A stretch of 62,973 bases of DNA from an uncultured Pseudomonadales bacterium. GTDB taxonomy: Bacteria > Pseudomonadota > Gammaproteobacteria > Pseudomonadales > Pseudohongiellaceae. A program made the position numbers and the translations under genes. The stretch covers positions 1 through 62,973 of the forward strand of contig CAJQHM010000025.1 in NCBI GenBank assembly GCA_905478195.1, in the 5' to 3' direction. Shown here piece by piece: positions 15,704-25,300 of the stretch (position 1 is the stretch's first letter; every line of letters starts with the position of its first letter). The notes under the pieces were generated by a model. The model ran no database searches. It was not told the origin of the DNA and worked only from the letters and a program-made list of their open reading frames with translations.

Positions 15704-17710
15704 TCAGTCTAACTTCTTCAAGATGAGATTGCCGAACTCATCGGGTGCTACCGACCAACCGCCTGCTACAAACGTTGTAGCAGAGTACTCGGTTATGATT
15801 GCGGGGCCTGCTACCCAAACCCCGGGGCACAATTGTGTGCGCTGCAACAGTTTCGCCTTGACTGTCTCACCATAGACCTTGCATTGCTCGGCATTATTGC
15901 AGCTGGTGTTGGCAATATGCTCGGGCATAAAAAAGCGCGCTCTGCGAGTGGAGACATTGACACGAATCGTTAGCAATTCGACGGGGACGTCGTGGGAATA
16001 TCCATAGCGTTGCCTGTGGAGTTCTTGAAACGCTTTGACTGCTTCGGCTATAGAGGTGAAATCGACATTCAGGGTATAGGACTGCCCTTTGTATCTAAGG
16101 TCAGCACTCCGATTCGATACCAACATAGATTCGGGTAGGCCTTCGCTCGCTAGCTGTGCGATACCACGTTGCACTAGGCTGGCATACTGTTGCTCTAGCT
16201 CTTGTTCGTCAATTTGTTCAGTGTCCAGACTCAGCGTCTTCGAAAACTGCCGTCCCTGCTCTGCCACTACCATTCCCAAAGCTGAGAGCACGCCGCCATG
16301 CACCGGCACGATTGCATCCCGCATACCCATCGCATCGGCGAGCGCACAGACATGCAAGCTACCTGCGCCACCAAAACTCGCAAGAATGAATTCTTGCGGA
16401 TCATGACCCTTGTTTACGGAGATAAGCCTAATCGCCTTCGCCATGTGCTCATTCGCTATATCGATGATGCCCAGCGCCGTCTCTTCTATCGACAAGCCTA
16501 TTCGCTCCGCCAGAGGTTCTATGCTGACCCGGGCTTTCTGCAGACTGAGCTTAAGATCCCCCGCGAGCGCTGTGTCAAATTGCAGCCTCCCCAGCACCAG
16601 GTTTGCATCACTCACCGTCGCTTCCTCCCCGCCACGGTTGTAACAGGCAGGCCCCGGATCTGCCCCCGCCGAACGCGGACCGACCTGCAACATGCCCCCG
16701 GTGTCGACGAAGGCTACAGAACCTCCTCCGGCTCCGATCGTTTCCATATCAACCATGGGAACCGCAATCGGATAACTCGCTATCGAAGACTCATTACTGG
16801 TGCGAATCTTTCCATCCAGCAAGGCGACGTCGGTTGATGTGCCCCCCATATCGAAGCTGATGAATTTCGTTTTGCCCTGCTGCTGTGCAAGAAAGGCGAT
16901 GGCCGTGAGCCCACCGGCGGGGCCGGAAAGCAGGAGATTCACAGCTGACTCCGCCGCCGTACTTGCCGCCATTGTCTCACCGCTAGACTGCATAACCTGC
17001 AGCGAAGTGCTACCCAGTTCTTCCTGAAGCGCCTTGAGGTAACCACTAATAACGGGGCCTAGGGCTGCATTTAACCAGGTCGCGATGCCTCGCTCGTATT
17101 CTTTGTATTCGGGTAAGACGCTCGAAGAACGACTCACGAATCGCTCAGCTTCCTGCGCTTGAATCGCGGCCTCAATCTTGCGCTCGAAGCCGCCGTCAAG
17201 AAATGAGAAGAGTAAGTTGATGGCGATAGCATCAGGCTCCAGTGCCTCGATCTCTTTGAGGAGGATGGCAATCTCAGAATCTGACAAAGGCAATACCACC
17301 GACCCGTCCGCCGCTATGCGCCCACCCGTCTCAAGACAGAGCTGCGATGGCACTGGAGGTGCCACTGCCGGGGTCTCTAAGGCATAGAGTTGTGGGCGGG
17401 TCTGTCTGGCTAACTGCAACATGTCTGCAAAGCCATAATTCGTAATGAATGCGGTACGCGCCAGTTTGCCTTCTAGAACAGCATTGGTTGCAACGGTGCT
17501 CCCGTGGATGAGTTGCAAACTGTCATCATCCAGATGAGATTCCAGCCCCATAGCCCGTATCCCATGAAGAATTGCCTGCTCGGGCGCGTCGGGTGTTGAA
17601 AGAGTCTTGTAGACCTCGACGGAAACGACAGGCTCGAAACGAACCAGGACAAAGTCCGTAAACGTGCCTCCCGCATCAATTCCCAGTAGCATATGCTGCG
17701 TCAAATTCAT
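15704..17710 (-). CDS. Hydantoinase/oxoprolinase A-type subunit (HyuA family)
   Basis: A 668-residue protein of the HyuA/5-oxoprolinase family. The actin-like ATP-binding motif LGIDAGGTFTDFVLV is at residues 9-23, the second phosphate motif FISFDMGGTSTDVAL is near 285, and GAGGGSVAFVDTGG follows. These enzymes use ATP to open hydantoin or oxoproline rings; family members also include the acetone carboxylase beta subunit. The partner HyuB is not beside it: the next gene downstream is the operon-linked TPR gene. Either HyuB is elsewhere or this acts alone. It is divergent from mutM across 80 bases. The exact substrate cannot be told from the sequence. Confidence 0.85.
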   Translation of the reverse strand: MNLTQHMLLGIDAGGTFTDFVLVRFEPVVSVEVYKTLSTPDAPEQAILHGIRAMGLESHLDDDSLQLIHGSTVATNAVLEGKLARTAFITNYGFADMLQLARQTRPQLYALETPAVAPPVPSQLCLETGGRIAADGSVVLPLSDSEIAILLKEIEALEPDAIAINLLFSFLDGGFERKIEAAIQAQEAERFVSRSSSVLPEYKEYERGIATWLNAALGPVISGYLKALQEELGSTSLQVMQSSGETMAASTAAESAVNLLLSGPAGGLTAIAFLAQQQGKTKFISFDMGGTSTDVALLDGKIRTSNESSIASYPIAVPMVDMETIGAGGGSVAFVDTGGMLQVGPRSAGADPGPACYNRGGEEATVSDANLVLGRLQFDTALAGDLKLSLQKARVSIEPLAERIGLSIEETALGIIDIANEHMAKAIRLISVNKGHDPQEFILASFGGAGSLHVCALADAMGMRDAIVPVHGGVLSALGMVVAEQGRQFSKTLSLDTEQIDEQELEQQYASLVQRGIAQLASEGLPESMLVSNRSADLRYKGQSYTLNVDFTSIAEAVKAFQELHRQRYGYSHDVPVELLTIRVNVSTRRARFFMPEHIANTSCNNAEQCKVYGETVKAKLLQRTQLCPGVWVAGPAIITEYSATTFVAGGWSVAPDEFGNLILKKLD

Positions 17711-17780
17711 CCTTGCTTCCTTTCAGCTTAGGGAAGGATTATAAAGCAGTCTGCGTTAGCTGCTAGCAATCATAAAGCCG

Positions 17781-17784
17781 AGGA
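17781..17784 (+). promoter_or_regulatory. Shine-Dalgarno sequence that decides the mutM start
   Basis: AGGA lies 6 bases before TTG at 17791 but directly abuts the ATG at 17785. Spacing therefore favours TTG, which also gives the N-terminal Met-Pro-Glu required by the enzyme. Confidence 0.7.
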
Positions 17785-17790
17785 ATGAAG

Positions 17791-18606
17791 TTGCCCGAGT
17801 TACCCGAAGTAGAGACAACCCGCCGCGGAATACAGCCGCACATCAGGAAAAAGGTAGTTCGCAATATCATACTGCGCCGCAAGAATTTGCGCTGGCCTAT
17901 CACCCCTGCAATCAGTACAGACTTGCCAGGTGAGACAATTCAATCCGTATCGAGGCGCGGGAAGTACCTTTTGCTAGGCACTAGCAAGGGTACCCTGATC
18001 ATTCATTTGGGCATGTCCGGTAGCTTGCGTATCGTTGAGGCGGGTCGCCAGGCCGCAAAGCATGACCATGTCGACATCGTTCTTGCCAACGGCAAGGTAC
18101 TTCGCTACACCGACCCTCGCCGATTCGGTTGCATATTATGGGAAACCGAGCCTATTGAATCTCACCCCCTGCTAGCCTCTCTAGGCCCTGAGCCTCTGGG
18201 CGATGACTTTGACACAGACTATCTATTCAAGAAGAGTCGCACTCGGAGTGCCGCAATCAAGACCTTCATTATGGATAGCAGGGTAGTCGTTGGCGTTGGT
18301 AATATCTATGCAAACGAAGCACTTTTTCTAGCCGGCATTAGTCCCAAGCGCAGCGCCGGTAAAATTTCGAAGCCACGCTATGCGAAGTTGGTGCTGTGCA
18401 TTACGCAGGTTCTGCAGCAAGCAATCGATGTGGGTGGAACAACACTCAGAGATTTTACAGACAGTAATGGTGAGCCAGGGTATTTCGCTCAATCACTGCA
18501 AGTCTATGGTCGCAAGGGGAAGCCCTGTCATGTTTGCCAGAGCACCTTGAAGGAGATACGACAGGGACAACGCAGCACCGTCTACTGCCCTAAGTGCCAA
18601 CGATAG
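17791..18606 (+). CDS. mutM: Formamidopyrimidine-DNA glycosylase
   Basis: A 271-residue base-excision repair enzyme that removes 8-oxoguanine and formamidopyrimidines and cleaves the strand. Taking TTG as start gives (M)[13 protein letters not shown], so after Met removal Pro is N-terminal (the Schiff-base nucleophile) and is followed by the catalytic Glu. The Lys of SRRGKYLLL, the DPRRFG segment and the [11 protein letters not shown] helix are in place. The C-terminal zinc finger CHVC-x16-CPKC is complete. The ATG two codons upstream would bury the proline as residue 4 and has no room for a ribosome site, so it is rejected. The gene is convergent with coaD. Confidence 0.95.
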   Translation: MPELPEVETTRRGIQPHIRKKVVRNIILRRKNLRWPITPAISTDLPGETIQSVSRRGKYLLLGTSKGTLIIHLGMSGSLRIVEAGRQAAKHDHVDIVLANGKVLRYTDPRRFGCILWETEPIESHPLLASLGPEPLGDDFDTDYLFKKSRTRSAAIKTFIMDSRVVVGVGNIYANEALFLAGISPKRSAGKISKPRYAKLVLCITQVLQQAIDVGGTTLRDFTDSNGEPGYFAQSLQVYGRKGKPCHVCQSTLKEIRQGQRSTVYCPKCQR

Positions 18607-18650
18607 GCCCTGAGGAGCATAGGCGCCGAGAGAGAAGCAAAGAAATGCTC

Positions 18651-19124
18651 TTATTGGTTCTTCATCGCTTCAACAACAGCCGGGTCGACGAACTTGGAGA
18701 TATCTCCGCCATAGGATGCAATCTCGCGAACCAGTGTGGATGAGATATAAGACAAATGTTCTGCCGGTGCCAGAAATACCGTTTCTATACTCGGCTCCAG
18801 AACGCGATTCATGCCAACAAGCTGAAACTCATACTCAAAATCCGCGACGGTGCGTAAGCCACGCAAGATAATATTGGCGCCACACTCCTTCACAAACTGC
18901 GTGAGCAAGTTATCGAACGATGTCACCTCGACGTTATCCAAGTGGCCCAAGACTTTATTAGTGAGCTCCATACGCTGAGCCAAGGGTAAAGCGTTCGATT
19001 TCTGTTGATTCTGCCCGACTACCGCCACGATTATTTTATCAAACAGGCCGGCGGCCCGCTCTACTAGGTCTGTGTGGCCATTGGTGATTGGATTGAAGGT
19101 TCCAGGGTAGACAGCAATTTTCAT
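18651..19124 (-). CDS. coaD: Phosphopantetheine adenylyltransferase
   Basis: A 157-residue enzyme catalysing the fourth step of coenzyme A synthesis, transferring AMP from ATP to 4'-phosphopantetheine. The nucleotidyltransferase motif [10 protein letters not shown] is at residues 8-17 and the second ATP motif YISSTLVRE near 125-133. Length is normal for the family. It ends 44 bases from the mutM stop in convergent orientation. CoaBC, which acts earlier in the same pathway, is encoded at 32174-33364. Confidence 0.95.
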   Translation of the reverse strand: MKIAVYPGTFNPITNGHTDLVERAAGLFDKIIVAVVGQNQQKSNALPLAQRMELTNKVLGHLDNVEVTSFDNLLTQFVKECGANIILRGLRTVADFEYEFQLVGMNRVLEPSIETVFLAPAEHLSYISSTLVREIASYGGDISKFVDPAVVEAMKNQ

Positions 19125-19183
19125 AACATTCTCATTTTGTAGAAGGCCAGCAGTATGAGGCCTTTAGTTGCACCTATGATCAC

Positions 19184-20170
19184 TCACACCTGCAGGAAAT
19201 TCAATATTCTCTGTTCTAGCCAGTTTCGAGGATTCGAGGATACGAAACCCACGTGCCCCCCTTGCTCCGTTAACTGTAGATGTACAGACGGCGAAAGGCT
19301 GTCTCTATCCGGAATCGAATCGGGTGGAATTAGCGGATCGTTCTTGCTCTGTATCAGCAATGTGTCGGTTTCAATTGCACTCAGAAATGCCGCACTACTG
19401 CATCTGCGATAATAGTCTTCCGCGCCCTCGAAGCCATGCAGAGGTGCGGTAATCCTGTCATCGAACTCCCAGATTGACGCTATGCTGCCCGTATCTCCAA
19501 GCATGGCAATGCGTTCCGCCTCCTCAGGTCTGAACGATTGCAGATATTGCTGCTTGTTTCGAAAGTCTTTCACTAATTGCCGTACAAAATATTGGCCGTA
19601 TACCCGGCTTATTCCCCTCAACATTGCCTGCGAGCAATGTTCCAATGCAAAGGGCGTCGAAACCGCCACCGCCTTGCGTATATTCGGAAGTGATCCCATC
19701 TCGCCCAACCACTTCAACAATACGTTCGCGCCTAGCGAATAACCCACGAAGACAAAATTGTGAAGGGGGTATTCAGCGCTCAACTTCTGAAAGACCTCGT
19801 TAACATCCTCAGAAACACCTGAATGGTAAGCCCTTGCAAGCCTGTTCATTTCTCCACTACAGCCACGAAAATTCATAGCAAGCGATGCGATGCCCTGAGT
19901 ATTCAATAATGATTGCATTGCTAATATGTAAGGCGATCGCGAACAACCACACAGCCCATGTAGAAAGAACACAATCGTATCGCCTTTAGACTCTTTAGGA
20001 TCGATGATAGACCAGTCGATATCTATAAAATCTTCATCTTCAAGCTCTATACGTTGGCGCTTATGTTGAACCTCTTCTACTGGAGAAAATTTTCTCCACA
20101 GAGTTTGACTATGGCCTTCAGGCAGCCACCAAGTGGGTACAAATTCGTTTTCTAAAGTGCCAGTTGTCAT
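19184..20170 (-). CDS. YheT-family alpha/beta hydrolase
   Basis: A 328-residue cytoplasmic hydrolase of the UPF0017/YheT group. The N-terminal WWLPEGHSQTLWR is typical of this family. The oxyanion-hole HGLCG lies near residue 71. The nucleophile elbow GYSLGANV puts Ser at 145. The acid is probably the Asp in QSKNDPLIP (about 275) and the catalytic His is in EQGGHVGF (about 300). The substrate is unknown; relatives act on esters or short acyl chains. It overlaps rsmD by 4 bases (ATGA), so the two are translationally coupled. Confidence 0.85.
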   Translation of the reverse strand: MTTGTLENEFVPTWWLPEGHSQTLWRKFSPVEEVQHKRQRIELEDEDFIDIDWSIIDPKESKGDTIVFFLHGLCGCSRSPYILAMQSLLNTQGIASLAMNFRGCSGEMNRLARAYHSGVSEDVNEVFQKLSAEYPLHNFVFVGYSLGANVLLKWLGEMGSLPNIRKAVAVSTPFALEHCSQAMLRGISRVYGQYFVRQLVKDFRNKQQYLQSFRPEEAERIAMLGDTGSIASIWEFDDRITAPLHGFEGAEDYYRRCSSAAFLSAIETDTLLIQSKNDPLIPPDSIPDRDSLSPSVHLQLTEQGGHVGFVSSNPRNWLEQRILNFLQV

Positions 20171-20781
20171 ATTAAGTTGTCTTTCTGCGGCTCTTCTTCT
20201 CTGGCAACTTGGTAGAGGCTGTATCTGACCGAGCCTGCCTTCTTATTTTTTATTTCCGTCCAGTTATCTGGCATTCCATCAACAATAGTCTGTTCCTGTT
20301 TTTCTACATAGACCAGACAGCCTTCTTTCAATATCGTTGTCGTTTCTAGTTTAGCAATTGTGGCTTCTAACAGTTGCTCTTGGAAAGGCGGATCTAGAAA
20401 AATCAGGCCATATCGATCTGCGGACTGAGCATTCTGATCCAGCCACTGCAGCGCATCGGCACAATATACATTCCCGTTATTGGCGCCCAGTCGGTCTATA
20501 TTATTTCTGATGGCGTTTGCGGCCAGAGTATTTTTCTCAATAAAATCCACCCGCACAGCACCTCTGGATAGCGCTTCCAAGCCTAGCGCGCCACTTCCTG
20601 CAAATAGATCGAGGCACGCTTCACCGGGAATACTCTCTTGCAGCCAGTTGAAGAGCGTCTCACGAATTCTATCTGAAGTTGGCCGCAATCCCTTCACGCT
20701 TGGAAAATCCAGTTTTCTACTTCTGTATTCGCCAGCGATGATGCGTACCTTATTTTGCTGTTGGATTGGGGGTCGCTGCAT
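20167..20781 (-). CDS. rsmD: 16S rRNA (guanine-966-N2)-methyltransferase
   Basis: A 204-residue enzyme that methylates G966 of 16S rRNA during 30S assembly. VRIIAGEYRSRKL and RPTSDRIRETLFNWL are diagnostic for RsmD. The SAM-binding loop is DLFAGSGALGLEALSRGA and the catalytic motif is FLDPPF. An upstream in-frame ATG at 20844 would add 21 residues not usual for the family; I prefer 20781 (MQRPPIQQQ), though neither start has a strong ribosome site. In many Gammaproteobacteria rsmD is divergent from ftsY, as here. Confidence 0.9.
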   Translation of the reverse strand: MQRPPIQQQNKVRIIAGEYRSRKLDFPSVKGLRPTSDRIRETLFNWLQESIPGEACLDLFAGSGALGLEALSRGAVRVDFIEKNTLAANAIRNNIDRLGANNGNVYCADALQWLDQNAQSADRYGLIFLDPPFQEQLLEATIAKLETTTILKEGCLVYVEKQEQTIVDGMPDNWTEIKNKKAGSVRYSLYQVAREEEPQKDNLI

Positions 20782-20938
20782 AGTCGTCAGGTTCGTTAGA
20801 ACTCGGAATAGTTTGATTTGGGAGCCGGTCTCTAAGCCTATCATTTCAGTGTGCCGTTGACACAGACAAGTATTAGGGCTGCCCGCAGCTGTGGTAGCAT
20901 AGCCGCCCTGAAGTCTTATCTAGTAGAGTATTCCTATC

Positions 20939-21928
20939 ATGTTTGGCCTAGGCAAGAAGAAGTCCGAAGACTCCAAATCTGTCGAAGTACAAAATACTGA
21001 CGCCAGTGATGGCGGCATTTTTACACGTCTCAAGAATGGTTTAAGCCGCACCCGCAGCAAACTCAGCGATGGCCTGGCCGAAATAGTTCTGGGCGAAAAG
21101 ACTATCGATCTCAACCTACTTGAGGATATTGAGACACAACTACTTTCCGCAGACGTGGGCATCGATGCCACAGATCAAATCGTTAACAATCTCAAGCAGC
21201 AACTCGGCCGGAAGCAACTAGCCGAGCCAGAGCAATTCATGACGGCTCTACGACAGGAGCTCACCAATATTCTAAAGGCCGTGGATACGCCACTTGTTAT
21301 TCAGTCCGAGGCAAAGCCCTTCGTAATACTCATGGTCGGCGTCAATGGCGTAGGAAAGACTACCTCTATAGGCAAGCTTGCGAAACTGTATCAGTCTCAA
21401 GGAATGAGCGTCATGCTGGCTGCTGGCGATACCTTTAGAGCGGCAGCAGTCGAACAGCTTCAGGTCTGGGGGGAGAGAAACTCAGTTCCCGTTGTTGCGC
21501 AGGCAAGCGGCGCAGATAGCGCCTCGGTTATTTTTGATGCCTACCAATCTGCCAAGGCTAAGAACGTCGATGTACTGATCGCAGATACGGCAGGCCGCCT
21601 GCACACGAAAGACAATCTCATGAATGAGTTAGAGAAGATCGTGCGCGTTTTGAAAAAGCAGGATGAAAGACTTCCCGACGAAATTCTACTGGTACTCGAT
21701 GCGACAACTGGCCAGAACGCACTTAGCCAGGCCGAGAGCTTCGACAAAACGACGACCCTGAGCGGAATCGCTCTTACCAAGCTCGATGGCACAGCCAAAG
21801 GCGGCGTTGTTTTTGCACTTGCCAAGAGGCTGTCCCTACCCATTCGCTTCATCGGCGTAGGAGAAAAGATAGACGACCTGCGGCCATTTAAAGCAGAAGA
21901 CTTTGTCGATGCCCTGTTTGCAGAATGA
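20939..21928 (+). CDS. ftsY: Signal recognition particle receptor FtsY
   Basis: A 329-residue SRP-type GTPase that docks ribosome-SRP complexes at the inner membrane. The N-terminal acidic A domain is short (~30 residues) compared with E. coli. The four-helix N domain (about 35-115) is followed by the G domain: P-loop GVNGVGKTTSIGK near 138-150, AGDTFRAAA, DTAGR near 220 and TKLDGTAKGG near 280. The order ftsY-ftsE-ftsX on the plus strand is the classical arrangement. Confidence 0.95.
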   Translation: MFGLGKKKSEDSKSVEVQNTDASDGGIFTRLKNGLSRTRSKLSDGLAEIVLGEKTIDLNLLEDIETQLLSADVGIDATDQIVNNLKQQLGRKQLAEPEQFMTALRQELTNILKAVDTPLVIQSEAKPFVILMVGVNGVGKTTSIGKLAKLYQSQGMSVMLAAGDTFRAAAVEQLQVWGERNSVPVVAQASGADSASVIFDAYQSAKAKNVDVLIADTAGRLHTKDNLMNELEKIVRVLKKQDERLPDEILLVLDATTGQNALSQAESFDKTTTLSGIALTKLDGTAKGGVVFALAKRLSLPIRFIGVGEKIDDLRPFKAEDFVDALFAE

Positions 21929-21970
21929 TTCTGCTTGTCTGTTTAATGCTTCCTGTACAAGGCCGGCAGA

Positions 21971-22648
21971 ATGATCAAATTTGACAATATCAGCAAGCGC
22001 TATGCAGACGGCCAGGAAGCACTAGTAGATGTGAGTTTCGAAGTGAGCCGAGGCGAACTCGCGTTCATTACTGGCCACTCTGGGGCGGGCAAGAGCACCC
22101 TTCTTAAACTTATCCTCGCCATCGAATCTCCAAGTTCGGGGCAGCTAATAGCTAACGGCATAAACCTGAGCCGAATTTCTTCTAAGCAAATCGCCCTTCA
22201 CCGCCGCCAGATAGGCACGGTTTTCCAAGACCACCAGCTGCTTCACGATCGCAGCGTGTTTGACAATGTCGCATTACCGCTTGAGATTTGCGGCTATCAT
22301 CCCACGGATGCTGGTCGCCGCGTTCGAGCCGCCCTGGATAAAGTGGGTTTGCTAAAGAAAGAGAAAAGCTTTCCCGCCGCTTTATCTGGTGGAGAACAGC
22401 AACGAGTCGGAATCGCCCGCGCCGTTGTAAATCGGCCTCGCATTATTCTCGCAGACGAGCCCACTGGAAACCTCGACCCAGCCCTGTCACGGGAAGTGAT
22501 AGAGGTCTTTGAACAATTTCAAAGTGTAGGTGTCTGTCTGCTCGTGGCGAGTCATGATGCCTCTCTCGTCGAGCGCCTAAACTGCAGAACGCTGGTGCTC
22601 GATAGTGGCAGGCTAATAGCAGACCAAAAACCGAGGCCTGATTCATGA
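21971..22648 (+). CDS. ftsE: Cell division ATP-binding protein FtsE
   Basis: A 225-residue ABC ATPase. Walker A is GHSGAGKST near residue 36, the signature is [14 protein letters not shown] near 138, and Walker B is [12 protein letters not shown] near 160. With FtsX it controls periplasmic murein hydrolase activation at the division septum. It overlaps ftsX by 4 bases (ATGA), so the two are made together. Confidence 0.95.
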   Translation: MIKFDNISKRYADGQEALVDVSFEVSRGELAFITGHSGAGKSTLLKLILAIESPSSGQLIANGINLSRISSKQIALHRRQIGTVFQDHQLLHDRSVFDNVALPLEICGYHPTDAGRRVRAALDKVGLLKKEKSFPAALSGGEQQRVGIARAVVNRPRIILADEPTGNLDPALSREVIEVFEQFQSVGVCLLVASHDASLVERLNCRTLVLDSGRLIADQKPRPDS

Positions 22649-23643
22649 GCGTTAGTAAGCGCAGCCAGGCAGCAGCGCCTAAGCCTCAAGTAAAGTCCCG
22701 ACCAAAGCCTAATACTCGTGTTGGTCGGAATGAGTCGTTCTCGGACCTTTTACAGATACATCGAAGGCTGGCTAAAAATAGCGGCCGAAGGTTAGTTCAA
22801 ACGCCGGTTTCAAGCTTCATAACAGTCTTCGTAATCGCCGTATCGCTTCTTCTTCCTGCACTGCTGTTCAGCCTGAATAGCAATTTAACAAGCGTATTGG
22901 CCGGATTTGAAGACAGTGCCCAGGTAACGCTATATCTTCACGCAGGCATTTCAGATGCCGATGCGAAAGAAGTTAGTAATGACTTACTATCATTAGAGAC
23001 AATGAATTACGCAAGCTATATCTCACCAGCTCAGGCACTGGATGAGTTCGGTACAGCTACGGGGCTAGAGAATCTATTACAGGAAATGGCAAGTAACCCC
23101 CTGCCTGGCGCGATTGTCGTCACTCCCGCTAATGTCTCACCCACCGCTGTGGATGATCTCGTTCGGCAACTGCAAGACCTTCCCGAGGTTGACCTGGTTC
23201 AGATAGATAGCCGTTGGCTACAGAGACTAGCGGCAATATCTGAGCTAGTCGGCGCCATTGGCAGAGTGCTCTCGTTGATTGTGATCCTTGGCTTGTTCTT
23301 CATAGTTGGTAATACGATAAAGCTGGCGGTCGAGAACCGAAAAGCAGAGATACGCGTAATTAAGCTAGTAGGTGGTAGCGACATGTTTGCTGCCAGGGCA
23401 TTTCTGTATACTGGCCTGTTCTACGGTCTAGGCGGTGGAATTCTTGCCATAGCCCTCCAAGGTATTGTTTTAGTTACCTTTAATTCAAGCTTAGAGGCCC
23501 TGATGCAGCTCTATGAAGGCGACTTTCAACTACGCGGATTCTCCCTAGCCAATGGCCTGGTAGTGGTTCTCGCTGGAGCTACAATTGGCTGGACCGCTGC
23601 GTTGTTGACGAGCCTGCGCCATATTCGAGGTATTAGTCCCTAA
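22645..23643 (+). CDS. ftsX: Cell division permease-like protein FtsX
   Basis: A 332-residue inner-membrane protein. A basic cytoplasmic N-terminus (~60 residues) is followed by a first helix (FITVFVIAVSLLLPALLF) and a periplasmic domain to about 200 with YLHAGISDADAKEV. Three further helices end the protein, the last near 305-325. The GSDMFAARAFLYTG segment between helices 2 and 3 is typical of FtsX. It has no ATPase domain and relies on FtsE. Confidence 0.95.
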   Translation: MSVSKRSQAAAPKPQVKSRPKPNTRVGRNESFSDLLQIHRRLAKNSGRRLVQTPVSSFITVFVIAVSLLLPALLFSLNSNLTSVLAGFEDSAQVTLYLHAGISDADAKEVSNDLLSLETMNYASYISPAQALDEFGTATGLENLLQEMASNPLPGAIVVTPANVSPTAVDDLVRQLQDLPEVDLVQIDSRWLQRLAAISELVGAIGRVLSLIVILGLFFIVGNTIKLAVENRKAEIRVIKLVGGSDMFAARAFLYTGLFYGLGGGILAIALQGIVLVTFNSSLEALMQLYEGDFQLRGFSLANGLVVVLAGATIGWTAALLTSLRHIRGISP

Positions 23644-23926
23644 ATCTGGCTCCTGCTCCAGGCGTTTTGAGCCATTTTATTCGTCGCCACCCTTGATATT
23701 GCTGCTCTTAACCCCATGATAGAGTAAGCCTAGGCTTTTTAGTTGTAGAACTATTTGTCAAACTCACTACCGCGCGGCGACGATTTTGCGCTGAGCCCAC
23801 CGCAAGGCCCGGCATGTATGGGCTTTCAGAACACCGGTATTATTGGCGGAGGGTAGGTTTGAATGCTAAAATGGATCTTATTAATCCGTAATCCCTACTG
23901 TTGATTTAGGATAGAGTGAATTTAAA

Positions 23927-24787
23927 ATGAGCACAGCTAACAGTTTACAAGTTTTCGACCCAACAACACCGGGTCAGGATTTAACTGCTTACATCGCCTC
24001 AGTAAATAGCATAGCTATGCTGACGCCTGAGCAGGAGCTTGAGCTTGCCAAGCAGTACTACTATGAAGATAACGTAGATGCGGCCAGACAGCTGGTTCTT
24101 GCACATCTGCGCTTCGTCGTGCACATGTCTAAAACGTATTCCGGCTATGGGCTCTCTCAAGCAGATTTAATCCAAGAAGGTAATGTCGGCCTGATGAAGG
24201 CTGTTAAGCGATTTAATCCTGAAGTTGGTGTTCGCCTGGTTTCCTTTGCGGTGCACTGGATCAAGGCAGAAATGCACGAATACATTCTGCGTAACTGGCG
24301 CATCGTTAAGATTGCGACTACCAAGGCCCAGCGTAAACTTTTCTTCAACCTGCGCAGCTCCAAGAAACGCCTTGGTTGGCTGAACAACGAAGAAGCCGAA
24401 GCGATGGCGCAGGATCTTGGTGTAGACGCTAAAGTGGTAAGGCAGATGGAAGGCCGCATGGCGTCCTATGACACCGCCTTCGATGCCGATTCGGACAGCG
24501 ATGATGAAGCAGCATACAAAGCACCGGCTTACTACTTAGAAGATCAGTCTTCTGATCTTGCCAGTAATGTAGAAGATAGCGAGTGGGAAGAAGTAACAAA
24601 CAATAGTCTTCACACAGCAATGTCTGAACTGGATGATCGCAGCAAGGATATCTTGAACAGTCGTTGGTTGAGTGAAAACAAAGCTACGCTGCATGAGCTG
24701 GCCGATCGCTACGGTATTTCTGCCGAAAGAATTCGCCAACTCGAAAAAAATGCGATGAACAAAATCAAAGCAAAAATGGCAGCTTAA
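23927..24787 (+). CDS. rpoH: Heat-shock sigma factor sigma-32
   Basis: A 286-residue sigma-70 family factor. Region 2 contains [16 protein letters not shown] and [16 protein letters not shown], the core-binding and -10-recognition part. The RpoH box follows as [13 protein letters not shown], which separates sigma-32 from other group members. Region 4 carries the helix-turn-helix ([19 protein letters not shown]) that reads -35 elements of heat-shock promoters. Its position behind ftsYEX is conserved in Gammaproteobacteria. The 283-base leader before it may hold control signals, but I could not define a promoter there. Confidence 0.95.
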   Translation: MSTANSLQVFDPTTPGQDLTAYIASVNSIAMLTPEQELELAKQYYYEDNVDAARQLVLAHLRFVVHMSKTYSGYGLSQADLIQEGNVGLMKAVKRFNPEVGVRLVSFAVHWIKAEMHEYILRNWRIVKIATTKAQRKLFFNLRSSKKRLGWLNNEEAEAMAQDLGVDAKVVRQMEGRMASYDTAFDADSDSDDEAAYKAPAYYLEDQSSDLASNVEDSEWEEVTNNSLHTAMSELDDRSKDILNSRWLSENKATLHELADRYGISAERIRQLEKNAMNKIKAKMAA

Positions 24788-24800
24788 GCAATGCACAGTA

Positions 24801-24831
24801 AAAAGCCGCGACCTGTTCGCGGCTTTTTTTT
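24801..24831 (+). terminator. Intrinsic terminator of rpoH
   Basis: The stem AAAAGCCGCGA / TCGCGGCTTTT with a short loop runs into eight T residues, 14 bases after the rpoH stop. Confidence 0.9.
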
Positions 24832-24879
24832 GAGTAGAATTTGACCTGTCACCGTTGCCACCACTGAGCACAAAATATC

Positions 24880-25263
24880 ATGAGCAAATTAGTTATTATG
24901 CTGGCAGGGATCAATGGATTTCTGGCGGTGTCACTAGGCGCATTTGCAGCACACGCGCTGCGCGATAGATTAAGTCCAGAGTTGCTCAATACATTTCAGA
25001 CTGGCGTGCAATATCATATGTATCATGCTCTTGCCCTATTCGGCATTGGGCTAATGATGATTAATTTCCCAGCTTCAAATATTCTGCGTGTCAGTGCCTA
25101 TTTAATGCTCGCCGGCCTCGTATTCTTCTCCGGCAGTCTGTATTTGCTTAGTATCACGGGAATTCGCTGGTTAGGCGCTATTACACCAATAGGCGGCGTC
25201 TTCTTCCTGGTGGCGTGGGCGCTCATCGTTTGGTTTGCCGCGAAACAACAATTCCCAACTTAA
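24880..25263 (+). CDS. DUF423 small inner-membrane protein
   Basis: A 127-residue protein with four predicted hydrophobic helices. FLAVSLGAFAAHALRDRL at the N-terminus and QTGVQYHMYHALALFGIG are hallmarks of the DUF423 (YgdD-like) family. Function is unproven; members are often found in stress or sulphur-compound contexts. It follows the rpoH terminator, so it has its own promoter or depends on readthrough. Confidence 0.85.
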   Translation: MSKLVIMLAGINGFLAVSLGAFAAHALRDRLSPELLNTFQTGVQYHMYHALALFGIGLMMINFPASNILRVSAYLMLAGLVFFSGSLYLLSITGIRWLGAITPIGGVFFLVAWALIVWFAAKQQFPT

Positions 25264-25300
25264 TACGCTAGTAATTTAAGCGAAGAGTCGATAGCAGCCC

